Position numbers and translations under genes: made by a program. 64,000 bases of DNA from a bacterium (GTDB lineage Bacteria; SZUA-79; Acidulodesulfobacterales; Acidulodesulfobacteraceae): contig JAJYDX010000001.1 of the NCBI GenBank assembly GCA_021777135.1, forward strand, positions 248,001 to 312,000, given 5' to 3'. A model generated the notes under the pieces. The model was given only the letters and a program-made list of their open reading frames with translations, was not told the origin of the DNA and searched no databases. This document shows, in pieces, positions 41,928 through 51,614 of the stretch (the stretch's first letter is position 1; every line of letters starts with the position of its first letter).

Positions 41928-42959
41928 ATGTCTTTAAGCATATCTTCCTTTGGTTTTAAACAAAGGCTTGTTCTTCTTTACTCTTTTTTATTTACTTTTT
42001 TATTAATCTCATTAGTTTTATTAATCGACAGGTCTAAAGTATTTCCAGTATTATTAAGCCTAGGCTCCCTTGCTTTTTTTTTCGGCATAAAACATGCGCT
42101 TGACGCCGATCATATTGCCGCGATAGACAATACTACCAGAAAATTAATGAATGATGGTAAAAGACCTTTAGGTGTTGGATTTTTTTTTTCCATCGGACAT
42201 TCCTTGTCGGTTTTTATCCTAACCATAATAACCGTTATAATTGGAAAATTCGTCGTTAAAGCTTATCCTGAATTAGGCAGCTTGAGCAATGCTTTAGGAA
42301 CAGGAATATCTGCTTTGTTTCTGTATCTTATTGCATTTATGAACGTAGTAATTTTAGTCAGCATTGTTAAAATTGCGAAGGATTTTAAAAACTTTAAAAA
42401 TAAGAAAATAGAAGAAGAACTTTTAAAAAGAGGTTTTATGTTCCGCTATTTTAACGGAATCATGAAACTTATAACATCAAGTTGGCAGATGTTTTTCGTC
42501 GGGATTTTATTTGGCGTAGGATTCGATACCGCATCGGAAGTAGCTATACTTTCTATGTCTGCAGTATTTGCTTCTGCCGGAAGGCCGTTGATAGATGTTA
42601 TGATATTGCCTTTAGTGTTTTCCTCGGGAATGGTTCTACTAGATTCTACAGACGGCGTTATTATGCAGTTTGCATATAGCTGGGCTTTTTTAAACCCAAT
42701 AAGGAAGATATTTTATAATATTTCTATAACAAGTATTTCTGTTTTTCTGGCTTTCGGCATAGGAACTCTTGAATGGCTTCAGGTTATAGGAATGGAATAT
42801 AATCTAAAGGGGCAGCCATGGGATTTTTTTAATAATGTATCTTTTGCGGCTTTAGGAGGCGGCATAGCCGCAATATTAACTTCGGCTTGGCTTTTATCGC
42901 TGGCGGTATATAAATTTAGCGGAGTAGAGGAAAGGTATAATATAGGCGGCATAGATTAA
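41928..42959 (+). CDS. NiCoT-family nickel/cobalt transporter
   Basis: GIKHALDADHIAAIDNTTRKL; GFDTASEVAILSMSA; multi-TM. Confidence 0.94.
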   Translation: MSLSISSFGFKQRLVLLYSFLFTFLLISLVLLIDRSKVFPVLLSLGSLAFFFGIKHALDADHIAAIDNTTRKLMNDGKRPLGVGFFFSIGHSLSVFILTIITVIIGKFVVKAYPELGSLSNALGTGISALFLYLIAFMNVVILVSIVKIAKDFKNFKNKKIEEELLKRGFMFRYFNGIMKLITSSWQMFFVGILFGVGFDTASEVAILSMSAVFASAGRPLIDVMILPLVFSSGMVLLDSTDGVIMQFAYSWAFLNPIRKIFYNISITSISVFLAFGIGTLEWLQVIGMEYNLKGQPWDFFNNVSFAALGGGIAAILTSAWLLSLAVYKFSGVEERYNIGGID

Positions 42960-42988
42960 GCAATAAATTATGGCAGTATCCGTTTTTG

Positions 42989-43471
42989 CTAATCAAAAAT
43001 AAAAATGGAATCGGGGTCGTTTTCATATCTAATTTCGTCAATTTCTTCCTTTTTCATTTTGCCGGCGAATAATTTATTTGCGGCGTTGATAACAAGCCCG
43101 TTTTTTTCGCCTATATTTTTATAAGCGTGGACAATTCCAGGCGGAACTATAAGCGCAGATGGTCTGCCTTCTCCAAGAAACAATGTGGTTTTATTAAGAT
43201 AAGTCGGCGAACCCTTTCTATTATCCCACAGTATGATTTTGAAATCTGAAGGGCCTATAAAGCAAAAATAATCGGTTTGGTATTTATGTTCGTGGGGTCC
43301 TCTTTTGATTCCCGGAACAGTTAAGGAGATATAAGACATCTGGGGGAAAATGGATTCTTCTAATTCGTCGTTTCTGTAAAGCTCAGCAAGCCACCCTCTT
43401 TCGTCGACGTATTTCTTTATATCTTTGATTACAACGTCTTTAATTTCTGATAATTTAAAAGAAAGCGCCAT
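42989..43471 (-). CDS. dTDP-4-dehydrorhamnose 3,5-epimerase (RfbC)-family cupin
   Basis: DERGWLAELYRNDE...SLTVPGIKRGPHEHKYQTDYFCFIG...VPPGIVHAYKNIG. Confidence 0.85.
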   Translation of the reverse strand: MALSFKLSEIKDVVIKDIKKYVDERGWLAELYRNDELEESIFPQMSYISLTVPGIKRGPHEHKYQTDYFCFIGPSDFKIILWDNRKGSPTYLNKTTLFLGEGRPSALIVPPGIVHAYKNIGEKNGLVINAANKLFAGKMKKEEIDEIRYENDPDSIFIFD

Positions 43472-43910
43472 TTTATCTTAAAAGTTTATTTTTAAACTTT
43501 ATTAGTATAGAATTAAAATAATTTATATATTAAATTTAATTATATTATAAATTCCTATTAATATTCAATTTTATTTTATATATGAGGTAATAAAATTTAT
43601 GAGTAAAATGCATCGGAGGATTGTCTTATCAGCTAATAAGTTTTTGGTATTTTTTAGATCAAAGCAGCCGTTTAAATTTTCAACGTTTTCTATCTTATTC
43701 ATGTCATAGGTTAGGATATAATATATAAAAAAGTATATACGGTCTATGGGGAATTTCTGAAGAAATCTTATTATTGCTTATTTTTACATTATTTTTTGCG
43801 CCGGTTAAAAACATATCGCTATACGATTATCTGGACGCGTAAGTATTATAATACTCATAATTTTGAATTTAAATTTTAAGTGATTTAAAAGTTTATAAAA
43901 GGGGGTTATA

Positions 43911-44573
43911 ATGGAATTATTTGATGCTTTGCTTTCGAGAACTTCTAAAAGGGACTTTCTTGATAAGCCAGTTTCAATAGAATTAATAAATAAAATACTG
44001 TTCGCATCTTTAAGGGCACCTTCGTGGGCAAATTCACAGCCATGGGAAATAGCTGTTTCTAATGGCAAAACAAGCGAATTTATAAAAAACAGCTTGTATG
44101 AGCTTGCTAAAAATGGCGATGCTATAAATCCGGATTTTCCATTCCCTGATTCATGGCCGAAAAAGCAGGAATTCAATATGTTTGAGACCGGAAAAGAAAG
44201 GTTTGAACATATAGGTATAGGAAGAGACGATGCCCAAAAAAGAAAAGAATTTTCTTTGGCAAACTATAAATTTTTTAATTCCCAAACGGCAATATTTATT
44301 TATATAGAAGAAAGCTTAGGCTTGTGGTCTATTCTGGACTGCGGCATGTTAATTCAAAATATATTGCTTGCTGCCCATGATTCCGGCATAGGAGCCTGTC
44401 CGCAGGCTTATTTAGTTGCATATCCTGATGTTTTAAGGCAGGCCTTCGGACTTGCCAAAAATAAAAAATTCATATTGGGAATTTCCATAGGTTATTATAA
44501 AATGGACAGTAAGATAAACACCATAAAAACCTTCAGGAACGATTTAGGCGAAATTGTTAAATTTTACGATTAA
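43911..44573 (+). CDS. Nitroreductase-family protein
   Basis: LLSRTSKRDFLDKPVSIELINKILFASLRAPSWANSQPWEIAV; HDSGIGACPQAYL. Confidence 0.92.
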   Translation: MELFDALLSRTSKRDFLDKPVSIELINKILFASLRAPSWANSQPWEIAVSNGKTSEFIKNSLYELAKNGDAINPDFPFPDSWPKKQEFNMFETGKERFEHIGIGRDDAQKRKEFSLANYKFFNSQTAIFIYIEESLGLWSILDCGMLIQNILLAAHDSGIGACPQAYLVAYPDVLRQAFGLAKNKKFILGISIGYYKMDSKINTIKTFRNDLGEIVKFYD

Positions 44574-44659
44574 TTTAGAATACTTTTAAAATTCAATAAT
44601 AGTTTTAATGTAACCTCCTTTTTTTATTTTTTCAAAAACGTGGTAAAAACAACTTAAAT

Positions 44660-44702
44660 TTGACAAATATTTTTTAATATATTAAAATACAAACCAGTCG
44701 GT
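44660..44702 (+). promoter_or_regulatory. sigma70 promoter with TetR-type operator candidate at the start site
   Basis: TTGACA (44660-44665), 17 nt, TAAAAT (44683-44688), then ACCAGTCGGT (44693-44702). Confidence 0.6.
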
Positions 44703-44765
44703 ATTTTATTTGGAAAGAATAATTTTTTATTTATGTATTAAAACTTAAATTGTAAGGAGGCAATT

Positions 44766-45116
44766 ATGGGAAAGGCAAAGGCATTAATTATTATTTTATC
44801 TGGAGCTGACAGTCCTATTAAACTGAAATTAGGTCTTAACGTTGCTTGGAGGACTAAAAACAGCGGTGCGTTCGAGGACGTAAAACTTTTATTTTTTGGT
44901 CCAGGAGAGGATTTTATAGCAAAAACGGACGATAAAGAGATTCTTGAAGCATACTCCGAAGTGCTTAAAAACGATATAATTCCTCAGGCATGCGTTGCAA
45001 TTGCCGAAGGTTTCGGTATATCAAATGTTCTTCAGGAAAAAAAGGTCGAACTTGTCCGCGCCGGACAGAGGATTGCGGAGTTAATGGCTGATGGTTATCA
45101 GCCGATGACATTTTAA
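44766..45116 (+). CDS. DsrE/DsrF-like family protein
   Basis: 116 aa, AKALIIILSGADSPIKLKLGLNVAWRTKNSGAFEDVKLLFFGPGE; SD AAGGAGG. Confidence 0.65.
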   Translation: MGKAKALIIILSGADSPIKLKLGLNVAWRTKNSGAFEDVKLLFFGPGEDFIAKTDDKEILEAYSEVLKNDIIPQACVAIAEGFGISNVLQEKKVELVRAGQRIAELMADGYQPMTF

Positions 45117-45220
45117 GCGCTGCATTTGTATGTCAAATTATTTAGATAAAGTTTTATCAATATAATGCTATACTAGTATTAAAGAAATTATAAAAAAATT
45201 AATTGAGCGGAAGATTAAAA

Positions 45221-45817
45221 ATGGACATAATAGAAGCAGTAAAAACAAGAAAAAGCATCAGAAAATTTAAAAAAGACGATTTAGATTTAAATCAAATTAA
45301 AAAAATTATTGAAATTTCAATTAACTCTCCCAGCGGAGGCAATGCTCAGAACTGGTTTACTTATATTATTAAAAATAAGAGCATCCTTGATAAGATGAGA
45401 AATGAGGTCGAAACTGTCTATAAACAAATAACCGGTAAAGATGCTCCGGCTGTCTATGCGTTTTTTAACGAGGCCCCGGTCGTGCTAGCGGTAGTCGAAA
45501 AACCTTATATAGGAAGCCTTGACCCTATAATAGAAAATGCAGATAAAAGTAGAAGTCACGATAGAAAGTTCATAGTGAACCCTGGATTACAAGGCGTTTC
45601 TAGCTTTATAACGCATATTTTGCTAGTTGCCCACAACGAAGGACTCGGGACATGTTGGATGACCGGTCCATTAATAGCTAAGCCGGAAATAGAAAGTATT
45701 CTAGGCATAAAGAGCCCTGACAACCTTGTCGCGTTAATTCCTATTGGCAAACCGGTTGAAAGACAGTCTAAGACTTCAAGAATGGATGTTAATGAAGTTA
45801 TTAAAATTGTCGAATAG
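45221..45817 (+). CDS. Nitroreductase-family protein
   Basis: VKTRKSIRKFKKDDLDLNQIKKIIEISINSPSGGNAQNWFTYII...NEGLGTCWMTGPL; ATG 45221. Confidence 0.92.
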   Translation: MDIIEAVKTRKSIRKFKKDDLDLNQIKKIIEISINSPSGGNAQNWFTYIIKNKSILDKMRNEVETVYKQITGKDAPAVYAFFNEAPVVLAVVEKPYIGSLDPIIENADKSRSHDRKFIVNPGLQGVSSFITHILLVAHNEGLGTCWMTGPLIAKPEIESILGIKSPDNLVALIPIGKPVERQSKTSRMDVNEVIKIVE

Positions 45818-45885
45818 TAATAATATTTCATCTAATCCTTACCCGGCGGATTGAATTATTTTTGGGAAAAATATAACTTATAGGA

Positions 45886-46506
45886 ATGGCTGTCAAAAAA
45901 AATAAGAAAAACGGAAAAGATAAAAACGGTTGCAGGGAAGAAATAATAAACGCAGCTTTTGAGCTTATGCTTGAAAAAGGGTACGAGGATACCGGCATAC
46001 AGGACATACTGTCTAAAATAGGCGCAACTAAAGGCTGTATTTATTATTATTTTAAATCTAAAAAAGAAATAGCTGTTGCCGTTATAGAAGAGGTTATAAA
46101 ACCTCATTACCAAGTTATATGGGGAGATTTTTGCAAATCACATGATCCGCTGGAAGCCTTGTGTTCGACTATAGATAAGATATTTGACAGTGCCGCTGAC
46201 AGGCTTTCTAAAACAGGATGTCCGCTAGGCAACTTAATATTGGAAATATCATCCAAAGACGATGTTCTTGCAAATCACACAAAAGGTGTAATTAGGCTAT
46301 GGCGTTCTTTTTTAGAATCGGGCTTTAAAAAAGCCAAAAAAAAAGAGATAATACTGGCAGACTGCAATATCTCATCGTTGAGTGATTTTATTATAGCATC
46401 TTTCGAGGGTTGTATAATGATGTCTAAATCCAACCAAAGTAAAGAAACTTTGAAAAATTGTTTTGATTCGTTAAAAAAATATATTTTGTCGCTTAAATCC
46501 CGTTGA
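45886..46506 (+). CDS. TetR/AcrR-family transcriptional regulator (LmrA/YxaF-like C-terminus)
   Basis: REEIINAAFELMLEKGYEDTGIQDILSKIGATKGCIYYYFKSKKEIAVAVI; GCPLGNLILEISS. Confidence 0.92.
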   Translation: MAVKKNKKNGKDKNGCREEIINAAFELMLEKGYEDTGIQDILSKIGATKGCIYYYFKSKKEIAVAVIEEVIKPHYQVIWGDFCKSHDPLEALCSTIDKIFDSAADRLSKTGCPLGNLILEISSKDDVLANHTKGVIRLWRSFLESGFKKAKKKEIILADCNISSLSDFIIASFEGCIMMSKSNQSKETLKNCFDSLKKYILSLKSR

Positions 46507-46589
46507 TATTTAAATCGCCATTGATTATATAATAATAGTAAAATAAAAATATAAAAAAGATATTAATAAAATTTAAGGAGATTTATTTA

Positions 46590-47702
46590 ATGTATTCAAG
46601 AGTTTTCAGGACATTAGTATTTTCAACATTTCTTTTTTTTAGTTTGTTAACGGTATTTAACGTTGCGTCTTCTAGCGCGCAAAACATTACTCCGCAATTA
46701 ATCGGAAAACTTGTTCGGCAACATCACCTGAATGAAGCAAAACGCGATTTAAATGTTGTAATAATACAACATCCTAAGGCGGCTAAGGCATATTATATGC
46801 TTGCGCAAATTAATTATATGGAGCACGATTATAAAGCTGCTAAATCTAATATTGATAAGGCGAGCAGCATAGATCCGTCTTTAAAATTTGCGAACAAAAA
46901 ATTTTATCAGAGATTAAAATCCAACATAAATAAAAAATTGCGCGGCATAGAAGGAACCCCGAATAGTTATCAACATAAAACTAAATATAATATTTTTTCC
47001 TACATAATAGCAGCCGTCTTTATTCTTTTAATATTGTTCCTTATATTGAAAGTTATTAAAAGAAAAAAACAAGGTCAGGATTATATGTCTTCAAATACGG
47101 CAATGGATTTAAATACCGAGATATCAAATTCTGTGTCTTTACTAGACCATGCTTTGGCACAACTGAATTCCGATATCGGGGTCACGCAAAATGAGTTCAT
47201 CGTTTCCGCGTTAAGAAATTATGCGTCAGAATGTTCAAATATGAAAGCAGAAATAAGTAATTGCAAAGATCAAGATTGCGCGATGAACGTGAAAGTAAAG
47301 ATAAAGAGCCTTTTAAACGAAATAGAGAGATATTATCAAAGCAATATCTATAACCAGCAGGGGAACTATCCTAACCAAAGCGTTCAGAATTCCCAGTATC
47401 AGCAACAATATCGCGGGGGAAGCGGCGGCATGAGTTTTTTGGGCACTCTTGCGGCTACCGCTGGAGGTGTGATAGCCGGAAATATGCTTTATAATGATTT
47501 ATTTAATAATGCCAGTAATAACGGTTACGCTTCCAGCGGATTCAATAACGGCGGAGGATACGATAATTCAAACAACTCCGATTTTGATAATGGGGGAAAT
47601 AATTCGTGGGACGATTCTTCTGGCGGTTCTGATTCAGACAGTTCCGGGGACTTTGATTCTAGCGGAAACGACTCAAGTTTTGACGACGGAGGCGGTTGGT
47701 AA
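46590..47702 (+). CDS. Secreted/membrane TPR protein with Ser/Asp/Gly/Asn-rich C-terminal tail
   Basis: Signal/TM N-terminus, TPR-like KAAKAYYMLAQINYMEHDYKAAKSNIDKASSIDPSL, TM, tail ending SSFDDGGGW. Confidence 0.7.
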   Translation: MYSRVFRTLVFSTFLFFSLLTVFNVASSSAQNITPQLIGKLVRQHHLNEAKRDLNVVIIQHPKAAKAYYMLAQINYMEHDYKAAKSNIDKASSIDPSLKFANKKFYQRLKSNINKKLRGIEGTPNSYQHKTKYNIFSYIIAAVFILLILFLILKVIKRKKQGQDYMSSNTAMDLNTEISNSVSLLDHALAQLNSDIGVTQNEFIVSALRNYASECSNMKAEISNCKDQDCAMNVKVKIKSLLNEIERYYQSNIYNQQGNYPNQSVQNSQYQQQYRGGSGGMSFLGTLAATAGGVIAGNMLYNDLFNNASNNGYASSGFNNGGGYDNSNNSDFDNGGNNSWDDSSGGSDSDSSGDFDSSGNDSSFDDGGGW

Positions 47703-47792
47703 AAATTATCCAGCAAATTGAAACATCAATTTCAGTTGCCCTTTTTATTGATATTAAGATATATTTTTAAAAGTTTAATTATAAAGAAAAAA

Positions 47793-47869
47793 TGGTGCGT
47801 CCAGGAGGATTCGAACCTCCGACCCACAGCTTAGAAGGCTGTTGCTCTATCCAACTGAGCTATGAACGC
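47793..47869 (-). tRNA. tRNA-Arg(TCT), encoded CCA
   Basis: Minus strand GCGTTCA TA GCTC...ACAGC CTTCTAA GCTGT...GGAGG TTCGAAT CCTCC TGGACGC A CCA. Confidence 0.95.
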
Positions 47870-48225
47870 ATAAAGAAGGAATATAATGTTTTAATGATAC
47901 CATTTATCCTTATTTCTGTCAAATCTATAACCTTACTTATGCCAAGGAAAAATTAAAATAATTTGCGGGTGACCGGCAAAGATTTATTATTAACCTTATT
48001 TTCCTTTAACTATCCTAAAGTTATTCAATTTCATATTATCACGTATTTATATTTTAAAGATAAAACTTCTTTAAACCTACCAATATAAACCCTTAAATCT
48101 ATTTTGTAACATTAATTTAACAAAAACTTAATATAATCGAAACAAAACTTTCATAATATAGAAACATTAAAAAAATATAATTGAATTATATTAAAAATTA
48201 ATTTAATTATAAAAAACAAAAAATT

Positions 48226-49899
48226 ATGAAAAGTAAACATTTATTCATTTTATTATTTGTTACCCAGTGTCTATATTTAAATATTAATTTTGTTTACGGT
48301 AGCTCGGCTTATAAGAATAAAAGTGGGAATCTAAATGTTTTGCTAAAAAAATACAATATCAGACTTGCTAAACAGAAAATTATTTCTGTAAATATTAGTA
48401 AAACAAAGCTTAAAAAGAAAATTAGCAGTCCTAATCATATCATTAAATACAGATATGGATATAATATAATCAAAAAACATCATATATCTCTTTTTCTAAG
48501 GCAGAAAGTTTCTCTTGTGGGCAGCGGAAGCGTTAAATCGGCATTAATGCTTTTATCGCGTGAAATAGGAATTCCAATAGTGCTTTACAGAGGTTTTCCA
48601 AAAAAATTAAAGAATTACGCATATTACAATAATGTTTCTTTATATAAGGTATTAGAAGGCCTAATAGTTTCTAACGGCTTTAAGTACAGCTATAAAAACC
48701 GCATGCTATATGTTTATGCCATTGAAGAAAAAACATTTCATATTCCAGTTTCAGATTTAATTTCTTCTTTTTCGTCCACGGTTGGAATGACCGGAACAAA
48801 TAATAGCAATAATAATATAGGTAGTTCTAACTCTTCGTCCGGCATGTCGTCATACGGTCAAAATGCTGGAATAACCCAGCAAGCTGCTTCATCAGGATCA
48901 GTAAATTCTGTTAACGGCTCAGGTAATAATAATGAAATCGGCGCTGTTTCTCCTAATTCTTCATCATCTCTTTCTTTGACTCTTTCAGAGTCAGAAAGTC
49001 TCTATAGTATCATTTCTAAGAATATTCATGAAATGCTTACAAAAAAAGGAAAATATTTTATAAATCCTAAAGAAGGTTTAATATGGGTCAAAGACAGGGT
49101 TTCTAATGTTGATGAAGTTTCCGGTTATATAAAAAGAATCGATAAATTTCTTTCAAAACAGGTTTTTCTAAAAGTAGAGGTAATAGACGTAAGTTTGAAT
49201 AAGGGATTTCAAACCGGTATAAACTGGAATCTTTTATTTAATCAAGCCTTTAAATCTAATACTTTCGGCGCAAATTCAGTATTGTTTTCGGCGCAGCTTG
49301 CTTCAAGTAATAATATATCCAATACGCCTTATATCGGATTTACCGGTTCAGGAAACAGCAGCGCAATTTTAAATGCGCTTAAGACTCAGGGTGCGGTTAA
49401 TGTAATATCCCAACCAAGACTTGTTTTAATGGACGGACAGACTAGGCTGATTTCATCAGGAACGATAACCCCATATATTTCGAGCATACAGACTATGGCT
49501 TTAAGTTTGTCACAGACTGAAACTTATCCTGTTATATCACAAGTACAAACCGGCCTTTCTATTTCATTCACACCGCATATAAATTTTAAAAACAATTCGG
49601 TTTCAGTTACTTTAAGCCTGATTGATAATTCTATAACAGGATATCAATCTTTTTCAGTAAGCGGAGACAGTTTTAGCAACCCTATAATAGAGTCAAAAAG
49701 TTTTTCAGATACAGTTAACGTGCAATCAGGCTCTACTATACTTGTCGGCGGCATATTAACGGCGAATAAAACAAAAAACACCTATGGTATTCCAATATTG
49801 TCAAAAATTCCTTTAATAGGAAATTTATTTAATTCTATAAACGATTCCAGTCAAAAAGAAGACTTGCTTATTATGTTAACCCCTAAAATAACATTATAA
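48226..49899 (+). CDS. Type IV pilus / type II secretion-like outer-membrane secretin (PilN/MshL-like)
   Basis: Signal peptide; VFLKVEVIDVSLNKGFQTGINWNLLF; VNVISQPRLVLMDGQTRLISSGTITPYI; VQSGSTILVGGILTANKTKNTYGIPILSKIPLIGNLFNS. Confidence 0.9.
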   Translation: MKSKHLFILLFVTQCLYLNINFVYGSSAYKNKSGNLNVLLKKYNIRLAKQKIISVNISKTKLKKKISSPNHIIKYRYGYNIIKKHHISLFLRQKVSLVGSGSVKSALMLLSREIGIPIVLYRGFPKKLKNYAYYNNVSLYKVLEGLIVSNGFKYSYKNRMLYVYAIEEKTFHIPVSDLISSFSSTVGMTGTNNSNNNIGSSNSSSGMSSYGQNAGITQQAASSGSVNSVNGSGNNNEIGAVSPNSSSSLSLTLSESESLYSIISKNIHEMLTKKGKYFINPKEGLIWVKDRVSNVDEVSGYIKRIDKFLSKQVFLKVEVIDVSLNKGFQTGINWNLLFNQAFKSNTFGANSVLFSAQLASSNNISNTPYIGFTGSGNSSAILNALKTQGAVNVISQPRLVLMDGQTRLISSGTITPYISSIQTMALSLSQTETYPVISQVQTGLSISFTPHINFKNNSVSVTLSLIDNSITGYQSFSVSGDSFSNPIIESKSFSDTVNVQSGSTILVGGILTANKTKNTYGIPILSKIPLIGNLFNSINDSSQKEDLLIMLTPKITL

Positions 49900-49905
49900 A
49901 ATTTT

Positions 49906-51606
49906 ATGAAAATAGGCGAATATTTAATATCCAAAGGAAAATTAACGGAATCGCAGCTAAAGGATGCTCTTTTTGTTCAGTCTATAAGCGAAAAAAGACT
50001 TGGCGAAATTTTAATCGAAAATGGTTATATTTCTGATTCAGATGTTGCAGATTATCTCGCTTACTATTCAGGCAGGGAATTTTTTAATGAATTGAATACC
50101 CCGTATCTATTTATAGATAAAAATAAAAATGAAGAACTTGGCTTTAGTTTTCTTTATGAAATCCCGGCTATAGTTGTAAGTAAAGAAAACATAACTTACA
50201 TAATTTGCAGTGAGATTACCGCAAGCCTTTCAGAAAAAATGGCTTTCGACGAAAATTTAAAAAAATTTAAAATAGGATTTTCGACGAAAAGAAAAATTTA
50301 CGAAGCACTTAATCAAATATTTATAAACAAAACATTGTTTTCTGAAAAAGAGATATTAGATGAAGCAATTGAAATAGCGTTATTAAAAGGTTCTCCTAAT
50401 CTAAGAATTAAAAGATCCGAAGATTTTTATATGATAATAATGGATACCGAGCTAAGCCAGGAAAATATCAGAGTTTTGAGTTTAGAATCAGGACGAAGAA
50501 TAATAAATATAATAGCCGGACATTGCCAGGTAACATTAAAAAAAGGTCAGGGGTTGGATGCTAAATTTATTTTTAATTCTAATTTCTATAAAGGCGTCCG
50601 CGTTAATATAAGAGTTGCTTTTTTGCCTATTTCTTCAAAATTAGATAAAGAGTCAACCCTTTTTGAAGCAGTTTTAAGAATTCACGGATTAAATAAGGTT
50701 TTTGATTTTAAATATATTGGATTTACCAACGATAAAGTCGAATTATTAAAAAAACCGTATATTCATCCACAAGGCTTGATTGTTTCTACGGGACCTACCG
50801 GTTCCGGTAAAACCACCACTTTTTACGCTATGTTAAAACTCTTATCGCAAAAGAAAAGTACTATTATGACAATAGAAGATCCGGTAGAAATAGAGCTTAG
50901 AGAATCAAACATTACCCAGATGAATATATCGGAAGATTTTGGTTATTCAGAAGCTGTGCGTATAATGTTGAGAAGCGAACCTGATATTATGATGATAGGG
51001 GAAATAAGGGACGATATAACCGCAAAATATACATTAATTGCCGCTGAAACGGGACACCTCGTTCTTACAACTTTGCACGCCAACTCTTCACTTTCGATAT
51101 TCGGCAGGTTTCAATCTCTCAAAACCGATTTAAACCAATTGTTTTCAGTTTTAAAGTTTGTCACTGCTCAAAGGCTTTATAATCCGCTTTGTCAGGAATG
51201 CAAAAAAATAATAAGTTTTTCAAAATTGCCGTCTTTGTATAGATATGCCTTAGAGGAAAATTTAAGATTTATTAAATTAACGCTATCAAAGACAAATATA
51301 TGTCGTGAGTTTTTAGATTTAAAGGATATTTCTGGTTTTGATTCTGTCTATGTAAGAGGCGAAAAAAATTGCGATAAATGCGGTGGAACAGGTTATGTTA
51401 AAAGAAAACCAATAATAGAAATTGCCGAATTCAACGATACCGTTAAGGAAAGAATATACGCTGATGTAGAGTCACTTTTAAATCCTCTGTCTCTTGAAGA
51501 AATTTTAATAAATTTGTCTAATTTTGAATCTTTAAAAATTCAATCTTTTCGTAAGTTATTTAATGGCGAAATAGACCCAATTACCTATTTTAACCTGTCA
51601 AATTAG
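49906..51606 (+). CDS. GspE/PilB-type secretion/assembly ATPase
   Basis: Walker A STGPTGSGKTTTFYAML; MTIEDPVEIELRESNITQMNI; IMMIGEIRDDITAKYTLIAAETGHLVLTTLHAN; CxxC..CxxC; N-terminal MshEN-like domain. Confidence 0.92.
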   Translation: MKIGEYLISKGKLTESQLKDALFVQSISEKRLGEILIENGYISDSDVADYLAYYSGREFFNELNTPYLFIDKNKNEELGFSFLYEIPAIVVSKENITYIICSEITASLSEKMAFDENLKKFKIGFSTKRKIYEALNQIFINKTLFSEKEILDEAIEIALLKGSPNLRIKRSEDFYMIIMDTELSQENIRVLSLESGRRIINIIAGHCQVTLKKGQGLDAKFIFNSNFYKGVRVNIRVAFLPISSKLDKESTLFEAVLRIHGLNKVFDFKYIGFTNDKVELLKKPYIHPQGLIVSTGPTGSGKTTTFYAMLKLLSQKKSTIMTIEDPVEIELRESNITQMNISEDFGYSEAVRIMLRSEPDIMMIGEIRDDITAKYTLIAAETGHLVLTTLHANSSLSIFGRFQSLKTDLNQLFSVLKFVTAQRLYNPLCQECKKIISFSKLPSLYRYALEENLRFIKLTLSKTNICREFLDLKDISGFDSVYVRGEKNCDKCGGTGYVKRKPIIEIAEFNDTVKERIYADVESLLNPLSLEEILINLSNFESLKIQSFRKLFNGEIDPITYFNLSN

Positions 51607-51614
51607 TTTTTAAG

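Noticed and set aside
44610-44760. CCTCCTT at about 44611 as an anti-SD partner for AAGGAGG before the DsrE-like gene
   Set aside because: It lies upstream of the likely promoter (44660-44688), so it would not be in that transcript.
47494-47721. 75-aa ORF in another frame inside the TPR protein tail
   Set aside because: Product of low-complexity sequence; the overlapping long ORF has the better coding pattern.
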